Shown: positions 26,625 through 35,893 of the stretch, one piece after another
Numbering within the stretch: position 1 is the stretch's first letter
Layout: each line of letters starts with the position of its first letter
NCBI GenBank assembly: GCA_002171615.1
Contig: NHEF01000014.1
Coordinates: 142,974 to 206,973 of the forward strand
Reading direction: 5' to 3'
Length of the DNA stretch: 64,000 nucleotides
Source: Gammaproteobacteria bacterium TMED78
Lineage (GTDB): Bacteria; Pseudomonadota; Gammaproteobacteria; Steroidobacterales; Rariloculaceae
Translations under genes and position numbers: made by a program
The notes under the pieces: generated by a model
The model's input: only the letters and a program-made list of their open reading frames with translations
Database searches by the model: none
What the model was told of the DNA's origin: nothing

Positions 26625-27650
26625 ATGAAGCTTAAAGAATTTGATTATAAACTTCCAGTTGAGTTGATAGCTCAAGAGCCAATAAGCAAAAGGACTAGTA
26701 GTAGGCTTTTAGTGCTTGATGGAAATAGTGGGCACTATCAAGATAAAAAATTTATAGATTTAATTGATATTTTAAGGCCTAGCGATCTTATCATTTTTAA
26801 TGATACAAAGGTTATTAAGGCTAGGCTATATGGCAGTAAAGAGACTGGGGGAAGAGTAGAGCTATTAGTTGAGAGAGTTGTTTCTAATCATCTAGTTCGA
26901 TGCCAAATAAAATTTAGTGGAAACCTTAGCGTAGGTTCAAAATTAATATTATCTTCAAATGAAATAGCTACAATCATTGAAAGGCATGATGGTATATTTT
27001 TTTTAAGTTTTGATTGTAATGCATATTTATTTATAGATAAGTTTGGCTCAATCCCACTTCCTCCTTATATTAAAAGAAAACCACATAAAGAAGATGCTAT
27101 AAGATATCAAACAGTTTATGCTAGAAATCAAGGCGCTATTGCGGCGCCTACCGCAGGATTGCATTTTACTAAAGAGTACTTAAGCCTTCTTGCTGAAAAT
27201 GGAATAGAATATGATTTTTTAACATTACATGTTGGAGCAGGCACTTTTTCTCCGATTAGGAGTGAAAACATTCTCGAACATAAGCTTCATGAAGAGAGAG
27301 TGATTATTTCTGATAATTTATGTAAAAAAATTATTGAGACTAAAAATAATAATGGAAGAATTATCGCCATTGGTACTACTTGTTTAAGGGCTCTTGAAAG
27401 CGCTTTAGCTTCTGGGTATGTTAAGGGATTCGATAATAAAACTAATTTATTTATTTATCCTGGTTATAAATTTAAAATAGTTGATGCAATGCTCACTAAT
27501 TTTCATTTACCCAAGTCATCTTTATTATTATTAGTCTCAGCCTTTGCTGGAAAAGAAAATATTCTTTCGGCATATAAGTATGCAATTCAGAAGAAATATC
27601 GATTTTTTAGTTACGGAGATGCTATGTTTATTACTTTAAAAAATAGTTAA
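26625..27650 (+). CDS. queA: S-adenosylmethionine:tRNA ribosyltransferase-isomerase
   Basis: QueA transfers and isomerises the ribosyl part of SAM onto preQ1 in tRNA, giving epoxyqueuosine. The 341-residue protein begins MKLKEFDYKLPVELIAQEP, a family signature, and contains FNDTKVIKARLYGSK, GAIAAPTAGLHFT (about 167-179), LHVGAGTFSPI and TNFHLPKSSLLLLVSAFAG. It is followed by tgt in the standard queA-tgt-yajC-secD-secF order. Confidence 0.96.
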   Translation: MKLKEFDYKLPVELIAQEPISKRTSSRLLVLDGNSGHYQDKKFIDLIDILRPSDLIIFNDTKVIKARLYGSKETGGRVELLVERVVSNHLVRCQIKFSGNLSVGSKLILSSNEIATIIERHDGIFFLSFDCNAYLFIDKFGSIPLPPYIKRKPHKEDAIRYQTVYARNQGAIAAPTAGLHFTKEYLSLLAENGIEYDFLTLHVGAGTFSPIRSENILEHKLHEERVIISDNLCKKIIETKNNNGRIIAIGTTCLRALESALASGYVKGFDNKTNLFIYPGYKFKIVDAMLTNFHLPKSSLLLLVSAFAGKENILSAYKYAIQKKYRFFSYGDAMFITLKNS

Positions 27651-27659
27651 TTATTGACT

Positions 27660-28778
27660 ATGAGATTCGAGCTTTTACACTCTCACAAAAATTCTAGATT
27701 AGGTAGATTAGTTTTTAATAGAGGTACTATTGATACACCAGCATTTATGCCAGTTGGTACCTATGGAAGCGTGAAGACAATGTCTTCTGAGGAGTTAAAT
27801 GGAATTGGCTATGAGATAATTTTAAGTAATACTTTTCATTTAATGCTTAGACCTGGAATGGAGGTAATAAGATCTCACCAAGGGCTTCATGACTTTATGA
27901 ACTGGAAGCGTCCAATATTAACCGATTCTGGTGGCTTTCAGGTATATAGTTTAAAATCTTTGACAAAAATTGATGAAGAGGGTGTAGAGTTTAGATCACC
28001 AGTAAATGGTGACCTGATAAAGCTTACACCAGAATTATCAATTTCAATTCAACATGATTTATCTTCTGATATTGTTATGGTTTTTGATGAGTGTACACCT
28101 TATCCAGTTTCAGAGAAGCATGCATTATCATCTATGGAGTTATCTTTAAGATGGGCCAAAAGAAGTATGGAATCTTTTAAAGCCTTAAAAAAAGATCAAC
28201 AAAGCGACTCTTCTTTATTTGGGATAATCCAGGGAGGTGTATATCCTAAATTGAGAGCCAAATGTTGCGAAGCTTTGAAAAAAATTGATTTTGATGGGTA
28301 TGCTTTGGGTGGTTTGGCGGTTGGTGAGACTGAAGAAGAAAGAATTAGAACATTGGAGGCTATAGGACCATATTTGCCAATTGATAAGCCTCGATATCTC
28401 ATGGGAGTAGGTACACCAATGGATATAATGAAGTCCGTTTTGCTAGGAATAGATATGTTTGACTGTGTTATACCTACTAGGCACGCAAGGAATGGACAGT
28501 TATTTACAAGCGAAGGAAGAATTAATTTGAAGAACAGTCGTTATAGGATGGACAAAAGTCCAGTAGATGAAAAATGTCTATGTATTACATGTCAAAATTA
28601 TACAAGGTCATATTTAAGTCACTTGCATAGATGTAATGAGATACTAGGTGCGCATTTATCGACTATCCATAATTTGCAATTCTACTACTCTTTAATGGCT
28701 GAGATTAGGCAGGCTATAAGCAAGGATTCTCTTGATAAATTGGTCGAAGAGTATCTAAGTCAAGGCAAAATTGATTAG
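27660..28778 (+). CDS. tgt: queuine tRNA-ribosyltransferase (tRNA-guanine transglycosylase)
   Basis: Tgt swaps guanine for preQ1 at the wobble position of GUN anticodons. The 372-residue protein starts at the ATG at 27660; a TTG six bases earlier is also possible. Key parts are [26 protein letters not shown] (catalytic-region Asp, about 88-99), [26 protein letters not shown], the second catalytic Asp in [18 protein letters not shown] (about 258-275), and the zinc ligands [17 protein letters not shown]. Confidence 0.96.
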   Translation: MRFELLHSHKNSRLGRLVFNRGTIDTPAFMPVGTYGSVKTMSSEELNGIGYEIILSNTFHLMLRPGMEVIRSHQGLHDFMNWKRPILTDSGGFQVYSLKSLTKIDEEGVEFRSPVNGDLIKLTPELSISIQHDLSSDIVMVFDECTPYPVSEKHALSSMELSLRWAKRSMESFKALKKDQQSDSSLFGIIQGGVYPKLRAKCCEALKKIDFDGYALGGLAVGETEEERIRTLEAIGPYLPIDKPRYLMGVGTPMDIMKSVLLGIDMFDCVIPTRHARNGQLFTSEGRINLKNSRYRMDKSPVDEKCLCITCQNYTRSYLSHLHRCNEILGAHLSTIHNLQFYYSLMAEIRQAISKDSLDKLVEEYLSQGKID

Positions 28779-28858
28779 ATTTTATGAAGTATTAAATTGA
28801 ATCTATTGAATCTGTGACATAATATGCATCTTGGTGTTAATAATATATATATAATAAT

Positions 28859-29182
28859 ATGGATTTTTTTATAAATAGTGCTTTTGCTCAAGGAGCTCAA
28901 GAGCCAAATCTTTTTACGAGCTTTTTACCTTTAATCATAATCTTTGCCCTTTTTTATTTTTTATTAATTAGGCCTCAAAATAAAAGACAAAAAGAGCATC
29001 GTCAGATGATAGATTCATTAAAGGTAGGTCAAGAGGTTGTTACTAGCGGTGGTGTTTTAGGAGAGGTCAAGGATGTTGGAGATCTTTGGGTAACGCTAGA
29101 GATAGGTGATAAGAATTCAATTAAAGTGCAAAAAAACACTATAGCAACATTAATGCCTAAAGATACTATTAAGAACGCTTAA
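28859..29182 (+). CDS. yajC: preprotein translocase subunit YajC
   Basis: YajC is a small single-span inner-membrane protein of the SecDF-YajC complex. The 107-residue protein has one transmembrane helix (about 22-40, ending YFLLIRPQNKRQKEH, a family signature), then the conserved SLKVGQEVVTSGGVLGEV. It lies between tgt and secD. Confidence 0.94.
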   Translation: MDFFINSAFAQGAQEPNLFTSFLPLIIIFALFYFLLIRPQNKRQKEHRQMIDSLKVGQEVVTSGGVLGEVKDVGDLWVTLEIGDKNSIKVQKNTIATLMPKDTIKNA

Positions 29183-29198
29183 TTAGAAAGATCAAGTT

Positions 29199-31064
29199 AT
29201 GAATCGATATCCTCTTTGGAAAAATATTTTAGTTTTATTAGTTGTGAGTCTTGGCGTTATTTTTGCTTTGCCCAATATTTATGGAGATGATCCAGCGCTT
29301 CAAATTACTACAGAAGATGGAAGTCCTATTTCTGTTTCTACTTTAGATTCAGTACAAGATGCATTGGAAGAGAATGAAATTAATTTTTTAGCTTCAGCTA
29401 TAGAAAGTGACGCGATTATAGTTAGGTTCCAAAACGTAGAATCACAGTTGTCAGCAGTTAGAGTTTTATCAGAATATTTACCTTATCATGTGGTAGCTCT
29501 TACTCTTGCTCCTAGAACCCCTGCTCTTCTTAAATATTTTGGCTTACAGCCAATGAGCTTGGGTTTAGATCTTAGAGGGGGTGTTCATTTTTTATATCAA
29601 GTTGATCTTGATACGGCAATAAATCAATATTTAACTAACTTTGAAGCAGATTTAAGGACTGATTTGAGAGAGGCAGGAATCAGAAACAGGATTAGAATTA
29701 ATCAGGATCAAATAGAGATTCCAATTATAGAAGATAGTCAATATGATTTAGCAGGAGAGGTAATTCGAAGATTAGATCCTTCTCTAGTTGTTACCACAGA
29801 AGACTTTGGAGAAGATAGGGGGTATTTAGTTTCACTTTCTAATACTCAGATTACCCAGCGGCAAAATTTTGCTATCCAGCAGAATACTATTACTCTAAGA
29901 AATAGAGTAAACGAATTAGGTGTAGCTGAGCCAATTGTTCAAAGACAAGGGCTTAATAGGATAGTTGTTCAATTGCCAGGTGTGCAAGATCCATCTCAGG
30001 CAGAAAGAATATTGGGAGCAACAGCTACTTTAGAATTTAGATTAGTTGATTTTGAGAATGATGCTTTCGCTGCTGATTCAAGTGGACGCGTGCCGCTTAA
30101 TTCAATTTTAAGGCTTAGAGAGGATGGCTCTCCTGTTTTACTAAGAAGAGATGTGATTGTATCGGGCGATCAATTGACTGATGCTAGTTTTGCTTATTCT
30201 CAAGGTGTACCAGCTGTATCAGTAAGGCTAAACAATCAAGGTGCAACTAGAATGTTAGAAACAACACAGGCAAATCTTAATAGACCTATGGCTGTTCTAT
30301 ATATAGAAGAGAAACCTGAGATTGTTAACCAAGATGGCGAAGAAATAATTATAAATACTAGAGAAGAGACTGTTATTAATACTGCTACAATACGCGGTGT
30401 TTTTTCAAGTAATTTCCAGATTACTGGGGTAACTCCCTTTGAAGGTCAGGATTTAGCTTTATTACTTAGAGCTGGAGCTCTAGCTACTCCGATAATAAAA
30501 GTTGAGGAGAGAACTATTGGTCCTAGTCTTGGACAAGATAATATTGATAAAGGAAAAGCTGCTGTAATAATAGGATTACTATTAGTTGTATTTTTTATGT
30601 CTATCTACTATAGAGTTTTTGGAGTAGTGGCCAATATAGCTCTTCTATTGAATCTAGTGCTTATCATTGCGCTTTTATCATTATTGCAAGCATCATTGAC
30701 TTTACCTGGTATTGCTGGAATTGTTTTAACTGTTGGTATGGCCGTAGATGCCAATGTATTAATTTTTGAGAGAATAAAAGAAGAGATTGCAAATAAAAAC
30801 TCTCCGCAAGCTAGCATAAGAGCTGGTTACGAGAAAGCTTTTTCAACTATCGCGGATGCAAATATTACAACTCTTATTGCTGCATTAGTACTTTTTTCAT
30901 TTGGTACAGGACCTATTAAAGGTTTTGCTGTAACCCTTGCTTTAGGAATTATTACTTCTATGTTTACAGCTATTATTGGAACTAGGGCCTTGGTAAATTT
31001 AATTTACGGATATAGATCACCTAAATCTTTATCTATAGGCAGCTTGAGAAGATATGCAAAATAA
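29199..31064 (+). CDS. secD: protein translocase subunit SecD
   Basis: SecD works with SecF to drive late stages of protein export with the proton gradient. The 621-residue protein has an N-terminal transmembrane helix, the motif LGLDLRGGVHFLYQVD (about 120-135), a large periplasmic P1 region including QNTITLRNRVNELGVAEPIVQRQG, and a C-terminal block of about five helices with GIAGIVLTVGMAVDANVLIFERIKEE (about 505-530), which carries the functional Asp. It overlaps secF by 11 bases. Confidence 0.97.
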   Translation: MNRYPLWKNILVLLVVSLGVIFALPNIYGDDPALQITTEDGSPISVSTLDSVQDALEENEINFLASAIESDAIIVRFQNVESQLSAVRVLSEYLPYHVVALTLAPRTPALLKYFGLQPMSLGLDLRGGVHFLYQVDLDTAINQYLTNFEADLRTDLREAGIRNRIRINQDQIEIPIIEDSQYDLAGEVIRRLDPSLVVTTEDFGEDRGYLVSLSNTQITQRQNFAIQQNTITLRNRVNELGVAEPIVQRQGLNRIVVQLPGVQDPSQAERILGATATLEFRLVDFENDAFAADSSGRVPLNSILRLREDGSPVLLRRDVIVSGDQLTDASFAYSQGVPAVSVRLNNQGATRMLETTQANLNRPMAVLYIEEKPEIVNQDGEEIIINTREETVINTATIRGVFSSNFQITGVTPFEGQDLALLLRAGALATPIIKVEERTIGPSLGQDNIDKGKAAVIIGLLLVVFFMSIYYRVFGVVANIALLLNLVLIIALLSLLQASLTLPGIAGIVLTVGMAVDANVLIFERIKEEIANKNSPQASIRAGYEKAFSTIADANITTLIAALVLFSFGTGPIKGFAVTLALGIITSMFTAIIGTRALVNLIYGYRSPKSLSIGSLRRYAK

Positions 31065-31974
31065 TCAAATAAAAATTAATTTTTTGTCTATTCGCAAACT
31101 TACATCTATAGTTTCATTAGCTTTAATAACTATATCTATTTTTTCTATATTCTTTAAGGGTTTAAATCTAGGTATAGATTTTACTGGCGGTCTTTTATTA
31201 GAAGTCAGTTATGACCAACAAGCTGATCTTGCTGAAATTAGATCAGCTTTGATTAATGGTGGTTTTGAGACTCCGCTTGTACAGAGCTTTGGAACAGCTT
31301 CTGATGTTTTAATAAGGTTATCACCACAGGCTCAAGATGGAGGAGTAGTTAGAGATCAGGCTCTAGAATTACTTTCTTCTCAGGACTCATCTGTTCAGCT
31401 AAGGCGTATAGAATTTGTTGGACCACAGGTTGGCGAGGACCTTACGGAGCAGGGCGGTATATCGATGCTTATTGCTTTAATTCTTATTTTTATTTATGTC
31501 ATGCTTCGATTTAGATGGAAATTTGCAGCAGGCACAATTTCTGCTCTTTTCCATGATTGTATTATAGTTCTGGGAGCTTTCTCTTTATTTGGACTAAGCT
31601 TTGATTTAACTGTTTTGGCGGCAATACTTGCAACAATAGGATATTCTTTGAATGATACGATAGTAGTATTCGATCGTATAAGAGAAAATTTTAGAGTTAT
31701 GAGGAGAGAGACTCCAATTAATATAATTAATTTTTCACTTAATCAAATTATTGGCCGAACAATTATCACTAGCTTAACTACTATGATTGTTTTATTTGCT
31801 TTATTTATTCTTGGAGGCGAGTCTGTATCAGGTTTTGCTAGAGCTCTAATTATAGGAGTATTTGTTGGTACCTATTCTTCCATATATATTGCTAGTACTT
31901 CTATCTTAGCCTTAAATATTACTGTAGAGGATCTCTTACCTCCCAAGAGAGAAGAAGAAGAAGATACCCCATAG
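31054..31974 (+). CDS. secF: protein translocase subunit SecF
   Basis: SecF pairs with SecD in the inner membrane. The 306-residue protein has the N-terminal GLNLGIDFTGGLLLEVSY, the VGPQVGEDLTEQGG junction (about 128-141), and six helices, with AAILATIGYSLNDTIVVFDRIRENFR near 188-213, the RND-like motif equivalent to SecD. It ends in an acidic tail. Its stop lies 11 bases from the convergent suhB stop. Confidence 0.97.
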   Translation: MQNNQIKINFLSIRKLTSIVSLALITISIFSIFFKGLNLGIDFTGGLLLEVSYDQQADLAEIRSALINGGFETPLVQSFGTASDVLIRLSPQAQDGGVVRDQALELLSSQDSSVQLRRIEFVGPQVGEDLTEQGGISMLIALILIFIYVMLRFRWKFAAGTISALFHDCIIVLGAFSLFGLSFDLTVLAAILATIGYSLNDTIVVFDRIRENFRVMRRETPINIINFSLNQIIGRTIITSLTTMIVLFALFILGGESVSGFARALIIGVFVGTYSSIYIASTSILALNITVEDLLPPKREEEEDTP

Positions 31975-31985
31975 AGTTTTTAAGT

Positions 31986-32762
31986 CTAGATAGTAATTTT
32001 TTCCAGAAGCTCACTGTGTATTTTAGGGTTGCCAGCTAAAATATTTCCATTTTCTAAGTAATCACTTTCACCAATGAGGTTTGTTATTATTCCACCTGCT
32101 TCTTTTATGATTAGTGCTCCTGCTGCTACATCCCATTTCCTAAGGCCAAATTCCCAAAAGCCGTCTACTCTTCCGCATGCTACATAGCATAAGTCTAAAG
32201 CTGCAGATCCGGGACGCCTTATTCCAGATGTGCTTTGAATAACATTTTTAAGCGTTTTTAAGTATTCATCTAGCTTATCTTTATTACTTCTGTAGGGAAA
32301 TCCTGTTGCTATAAGTGAATTTTTAAGACTATTTGTTTTACTGACTCTAATCTTATGACCATCTAATTGAGAGCCCTGTCCTTTTGAGGCACTAAAGATT
32401 TCTTGACGGAGTGGATCATACACGACGCCATGCTCAAGCTCATCATCCCTTGTTACGGCAATAGAGACACAAAAAACTGGAAATCCATGAATAAAATTAG
32501 TAGTCCCATCAATTGGATCAATTATCCATTGATATTCATTATCTCCTTGTTTTCCAAATTCTTCTCCTAGAATAGAATGATCTGGGAAGTGCTCATGGAT
32601 TATATTGATAATTGTTTTTTCTGCGATCTTATCAATTTCAGTAACATATTCATTATTACTTTTTTCACTAACACTAAGAGTTTCAAGATGATTAAGCTGT
32701 CTAATCATAATCTCTCCAGCTTCTCTAGCAGCTCTGATTGCTATATTTACCATTCCATGCAT
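31986..32762 (-). CDS. suhB: inositol-1-monophosphatase SuhB
   Basis: SuhB hydrolyses inositol monophosphate and, in enterics, also supports rRNA antitermination complexes. The 258-residue protein has HSILGEEFGKQG (about 64-75), the metal site WIIDPIDGTTNFIHGFPVF (about 80-98) and WDVAAGALIIKEAGG (about 207-221). The MHGMVNIAIRAAREAGE start closely parallels the enteric SuhB N-terminus. It is divergent from trmJ, as in many gammaproteobacteria. Confidence 0.95.
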   Translation of the reverse strand: MHGMVNIAIRAAREAGEIMIRQLNHLETLSVSEKSNNEYVTEIDKIAEKTIINIIHEHFPDHSILGEEFGKQGDNEYQWIIDPIDGTTNFIHGFPVFCVSIAVTRDDELEHGVVYDPLRQEIFSASKGQGSQLDGHKIRVSKTNSLKNSLIATGFPYRSNKDKLDEYLKTLKNVIQSTSGIRRPGSAALDLCYVACGRVDGFWEFGLRKWDVAAGALIIKEAGGIITNLIGESDYLENGNILAGNPKIHSELLEKITI

Positions 32763-32834
32763 AATCTATACTCTCTAGTGTTAATATCTAATTTTATAAC
32801 AGAAGAATAAAATACTCTTTAATTATTTTTAATT

Positions 32835-33557
32835 ATGAAATCTATTCGGATCATCTTAGTAGAAACGTCCCATCCTGGTAATGTAGGTGCTTCTGCTAGG
32901 GCCATGAAAACTATGGAGCAAGAAGAGCTTTATTTAGTTAATCCAAAGAATTTTCCATCTTCAGAAGCAATTGCAATGGCTTCTGGCGCTGATGATGTTT
33001 TACAAAATGCAGTTATTACCTCGACTCTTGAAGATGCTTTAACTGGTTGTAATTATGTTATAGGTGCTACCTCTAGAAGTAGAAGCCTTGGCTGGCCAAC
33101 ATTAGAGCCTCGTGAGTGCGTGGAGATGATTTCTAAAAAAATAGCCTCAAGCAAAGTAGCAGTTATTTTTGGACCAGAACATTCTGGTTTAAATAATGAG
33201 GATCTATCTCGTTGTAATTCAGTAATTAATATACCTTCTAATAAGTTATTTTCTTCTCTAAATCTAGCAATGGCTGTCCAGATAATCTGTTATGAATTAA
33301 AAATATATGTTGATAGAAAGAATACACCAAAAGGTATAGATTCTAGCAACCTTGCAACTTCAGAAGAACTAGAGGGGTTCCATAAGCATTTAGAAGGCCT
33401 ATTAGAGCACTCAGGATTTATGAAAAAGGAAAGATCAAAGCAGTTAAAATTAAGACTCAGGCGTTTATTTAATAGAGTGATACTTAAGAAACAGGAGATA
33501 AATATTTTACGTGGTATATTGGTGTCTTTAGATGCAAGAAATAAGTTAAAAAAATGA
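32835..33557 (+). CDS. trmJ: tRNA (cytidine/uridine-2'-O-)-methyltransferase TrmJ
   Basis: TrmJ methylates the 2'-OH at position 32 of several tRNAs. The 240-residue protein has the SPOUT N-terminal motif ETSHPGNVGASARAMKTM (about 10-27), YVIGATSRSR, the SAM-knot region VIFGPEHSGLNNEDLSRC (about 110-127) and IPSNKLFSSLNLAMAVQI, followed by a C-terminal helical extension typical of TrmJ. Its stop overlaps the iscS start by four bases. Confidence 0.94.
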   Translation: MKSIRIILVETSHPGNVGASARAMKTMEQEELYLVNPKNFPSSEAIAMASGADDVLQNAVITSTLEDALTGCNYVIGATSRSRSLGWPTLEPRECVEMISKKIASSKVAVIFGPEHSGLNNEDLSRCNSVINIPSNKLFSSLNLAMAVQIICYELKIYVDRKNTPKGIDSSNLATSEELEGFHKHLEGLLEHSGFMKKERSKQLKLRLRRLFNRVILKKQEINILRGILVSLDARNKLKK

Positions 33558-34705
33558 AAGAAGTTTATTTAGACTATGCAGCAACAACACCAGTGGATCC
33601 AAGAGTTGCTGATGTAATGAATGCCTGCTTAAGATTAGATGGTAATTTTGCTAATCCTTCATCTTCTCACCAATATGGTAAAGAGGCACATGCTATTATC
33701 GAGAAAGCTAGAAAAGAAGTTGCTAGAAAAATCATTAGTGACCCTAATAGAATTTATTTTACATCAGGTGCAACTGAGTCAAATAATATTGCAATTAAGG
33801 GGATAGTTAAAAAAGGAGATCATATAATCACTTCATTAACAGAGCACAAAGCTGTTTTGGATACAGTAAATTTTCTAGAAAAAAATGGTATTGATGTAAC
33901 TTATTTGAAGTGTGATTCGAAAGGGATTATAGACCCTTTAGAGGTTAAAAAGCATATAAAAAATAGTACTCGTCTTGTTTCAATTATGCATGTAAATAAT
34001 GAAATAGGGGTGGAGCAAGATATAAGAGAAATTGCGAAGTATTGTAACGAAAGTGAGGTTTTATTTCATGTAGATGCAGCACAATCAGCAGGTAAAGTTT
34101 TATTGAACCTTAAAGATTGGAATATTGATCTAGCATCAATAACCGCTCATAAGTGCTATGGACCTAAAGGTATCGGGGCAATATACGTGAAGGAAGGAAT
34201 TAGGGTTAATGGTTTATTTCACGGAGGTGACCAGGAGCATGGTTTGAGACCAGGTACTTTGCCTACTCATCAAATAGCCGGGATGGGTAAGGCTTATGAG
34301 CTTCTGAATGTAAAAGAAGAGTCTAAGAGGCTCAAAAAAATTAAAAATAAGTTATGGGAAGGCCTTAATAAGATTTCGGAAATAAGGCTAAATGGAGACC
34401 TTGAAAAAAGCTCCCCTCATGTTCTAAATATTACCTTCTTAGGAGTTGAGGGAGAGAGCCTTCGTTTAGCAATTTCTGATATTGCTATCTCAGCCGGATC
34501 TGCTTGTAATTCTGAATCAACTGAATCTTCTCATGTTTTAAGCATTTTAGGACTTAGCGAAACATTAGCGAATAGCTCTATTCGTTTTAGTTTTGGGAGA
34601 TTTACTAAATTTAGTGAAATTGATTATGTTATTGAAAGGATAAAGTTTGAAGTTAATAGACTAAGGAGTATTATGGGAAAAACTCCTAAATGGTGTCGGA
34701 GCTGA
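33554..34705 (+). CDS. iscS: cysteine desulfurase (IscS/NifS family)
   Basis: This PLP enzyme removes sulfur from cysteine for Fe-S clusters and tRNA thiolation. The 383-residue protein has the YLDYAATTPVDPRV start, HVDAAQSAGK (about 175-184), the PLP lysine in TAHKCYGPKGIGA (about 198-210) and the active-site cysteine loop SAGSACNSESTESSHVL (about 313-329). Length is about 20 residues shorter than enteric IscS. It is followed by an IscU-like gene and iscA, but iscR, hscA, hscB and fdx are not present here. Confidence 0.93.
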   Translation: MKEVYLDYAATTPVDPRVADVMNACLRLDGNFANPSSSHQYGKEAHAIIEKARKEVARKIISDPNRIYFTSGATESNNIAIKGIVKKGDHIITSLTEHKAVLDTVNFLEKNGIDVTYLKCDSKGIIDPLEVKKHIKNSTRLVSIMHVNNEIGVEQDIREIAKYCNESEVLFHVDAAQSAGKVLLNLKDWNIDLASITAHKCYGPKGIGAIYVKEGIRVNGLFHGGDQEHGLRPGTLPTHQIAGMGKAYELLNVKEESKRLKKIKNKLWEGLNKISEIRLNGDLEKSSPHVLNITFLGVEGESLRLAISDIAISAGSACNSESTESSHVLSILGLSETLANSSIRFSFGRFTKFSEIDYVIERIKFEVNRLRSIMGKTPKWCRS

Positions 34706-34730
34706 CCTTAAAAGCTAAATATTTTGAATT

Positions 34731-35105
34731 ATGATTTATAGTAGAGAAGTAATAAATGGATTCAAATTACTAGAGAAGGCGCCTAGCATATCTGATAAAA
34801 ATGAGTTTTTCTTTGAGGCAGAATCTGAGGATCGTTCGTTAGGCGTATGGGTTAAATGCCAAATGTTAATTGAAAAAGAAATAATTAAAGAAGTAAATTT
34901 TTTTATATTTGGGTGCCCAGATACTTTAGTAAGTGCTAATAAAATTAAATCAATTATTCAAAATCAGGCTATACATGATGTAAAATACATAGATATGCTT
35001 GGTATAAGAAAAAATTTGAATATTCCTGTAGAAAAAATGGGTAAAATATTAGTTATTGAAAATGCTTTTCAAGAGTGTTTGAAAGTATTTTTTTTAAAAA
35101 GATAA
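34731..35105 (+). CDS. degenerate IscU-like (NifU N-terminal fold) protein
   Basis: The 124-residue protein follows iscS by 25 bases and aligns along its length with IscU by eye: MIYSREVING matches the IscU start, and IIKEVNFFIFGCPDTLVSANKI matches the segment holding IscU's second cluster cysteine (Cys62 here). The first ligand (PACGD region) is replaced by SLGVW around residue 37, and the third (KIHC region) by EKMGK around 101-105. The HscA-binding LPPVK motif is IPVEK. Only one of three cysteine ligands remains, so scaffold activity as in IscU is doubtful. A regulatory or IscS-binding role is possible. The frame is intact, so it is not simply decayed. Confidence 0.7.
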   Translation: MIYSREVINGFKLLEKAPSISDKNEFFFEAESEDRSLGVWVKCQMLIEKEIIKEVNFFIFGCPDTLVSANKIKSIIQNQAIHDVKYIDMLGIRKNLNIPVEKMGKILVIENAFQECLKVFFLKR

Positions 35106-35117
35106 TTTAGGAAAACT

Positions 35118-35441
35118 ATGGCTATTTCTTTAACTACTGATGCGGCTAAAAGAGTAAAGTCCTATATTGAGAGAAGAGGACAGGGCCTAGGTTTGCGTTT
35201 AGGCGTAAGAAAAACAGGCTGTTCTGGTTTTGCCTACTTGATTGACTATGCAGATAAAATTAATTCAGATGATGTCATTTTTAAGGATCGCGGGATAAGT
35301 ATTTTTATTGATAAAGATGCTTTAAAAATGATAGATGGAACTGAAATAGATTTTGTGAAACATGGTATAAACGAAGCGTTTAAATTTCGTAATCCTAATA
35401 TAAAGGGAGAGTGCGGTTGCGGAGAAAGCTTTAATATTTAA
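35118..35441 (+). CDS. iscA: A-type iron-sulfur carrier protein (IscA family)
   Basis: A-type carriers hand Fe-S clusters or iron to target proteins. The 107-residue protein has GLRLGVRKTGCSGFAYL with the first conserved cysteine (about residue 35) and the C-terminal GECGCGESF with the other two (about 99 and 101). IscA, ErpA and SufA are hard to separate by eye; the place after iscS favours IscA. Shine-Dalgarno-like AGGAAAA precedes the ATG. Confidence 0.92.
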   Translation: MAISLTTDAAKRVKSYIERRGQGLGLRLGVRKTGCSGFAYLIDYADKINSDDVIFKDRGISIFIDKDALKMIDGTEIDFVKHGINEAFKFRNPNIKGECGCGESFNI

Positions 35442-35464
35442 ATATTATTTATTATAGGTGATAT

Positions 35465-35893
35465 ATGCAGGAATCTACTTTATCAATTATTAAACCAGAT
35501 GGTGTTGAAAAAAACCTTATTGGGCAAATATATAAAAGATTTGAAGATAGTGGTTTAAGAATATTAGCAGCAAGAATGATACACTTAACTAAGGAAGATG
35601 CAGAAGGTTTTTATGGAATACATTCAGGTAAGCCTTTTTTCTCGGATTTAGTAAGTTATATGACTTCTGGCCCAGTAATGGTTCAGGTTCTTTTTGGAGA
35701 AGATGCAATAAGTAAAAATCGAGAAATTATGGGAGCCACTAATCCTAAAGATGCAGAGAAAGGGACTATAAGAAGTGATTTTGCAGAGTCTATAGAAAGA
35801 AATATTGTACATGGCTCGGATGGACCTGAGACAGCAAACTCAGAAATAAGTTTTTTCTTTAAAAGAGAAGAAATTTGTCTTCCGACTATCTAA
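35465..35893 (+). CDS. ndk: nucleoside diphosphate kinase
   Basis: Ndk balances nucleoside triphosphates by transferring phosphate through a histidine. The 142-residue protein has [18 protein letters not shown] at the start, [18 protein letters not shown] (about 89-106) and the active-site histidine in ERNIVHGSD (about 111-119). Its last 19 bases overlap the rlmN start. Confidence 0.97.
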   Translation: MQESTLSIIKPDGVEKNLIGQIYKRFEDSGLRILAARMIHLTKEDAEGFYGIHSGKPFFSDLVSYMTSGPVMVQVLFGEDAISKNREIMGATNPKDAEKGTIRSDFAESIERNIVHGSDGPETANSEISFFFKREEICLPTI

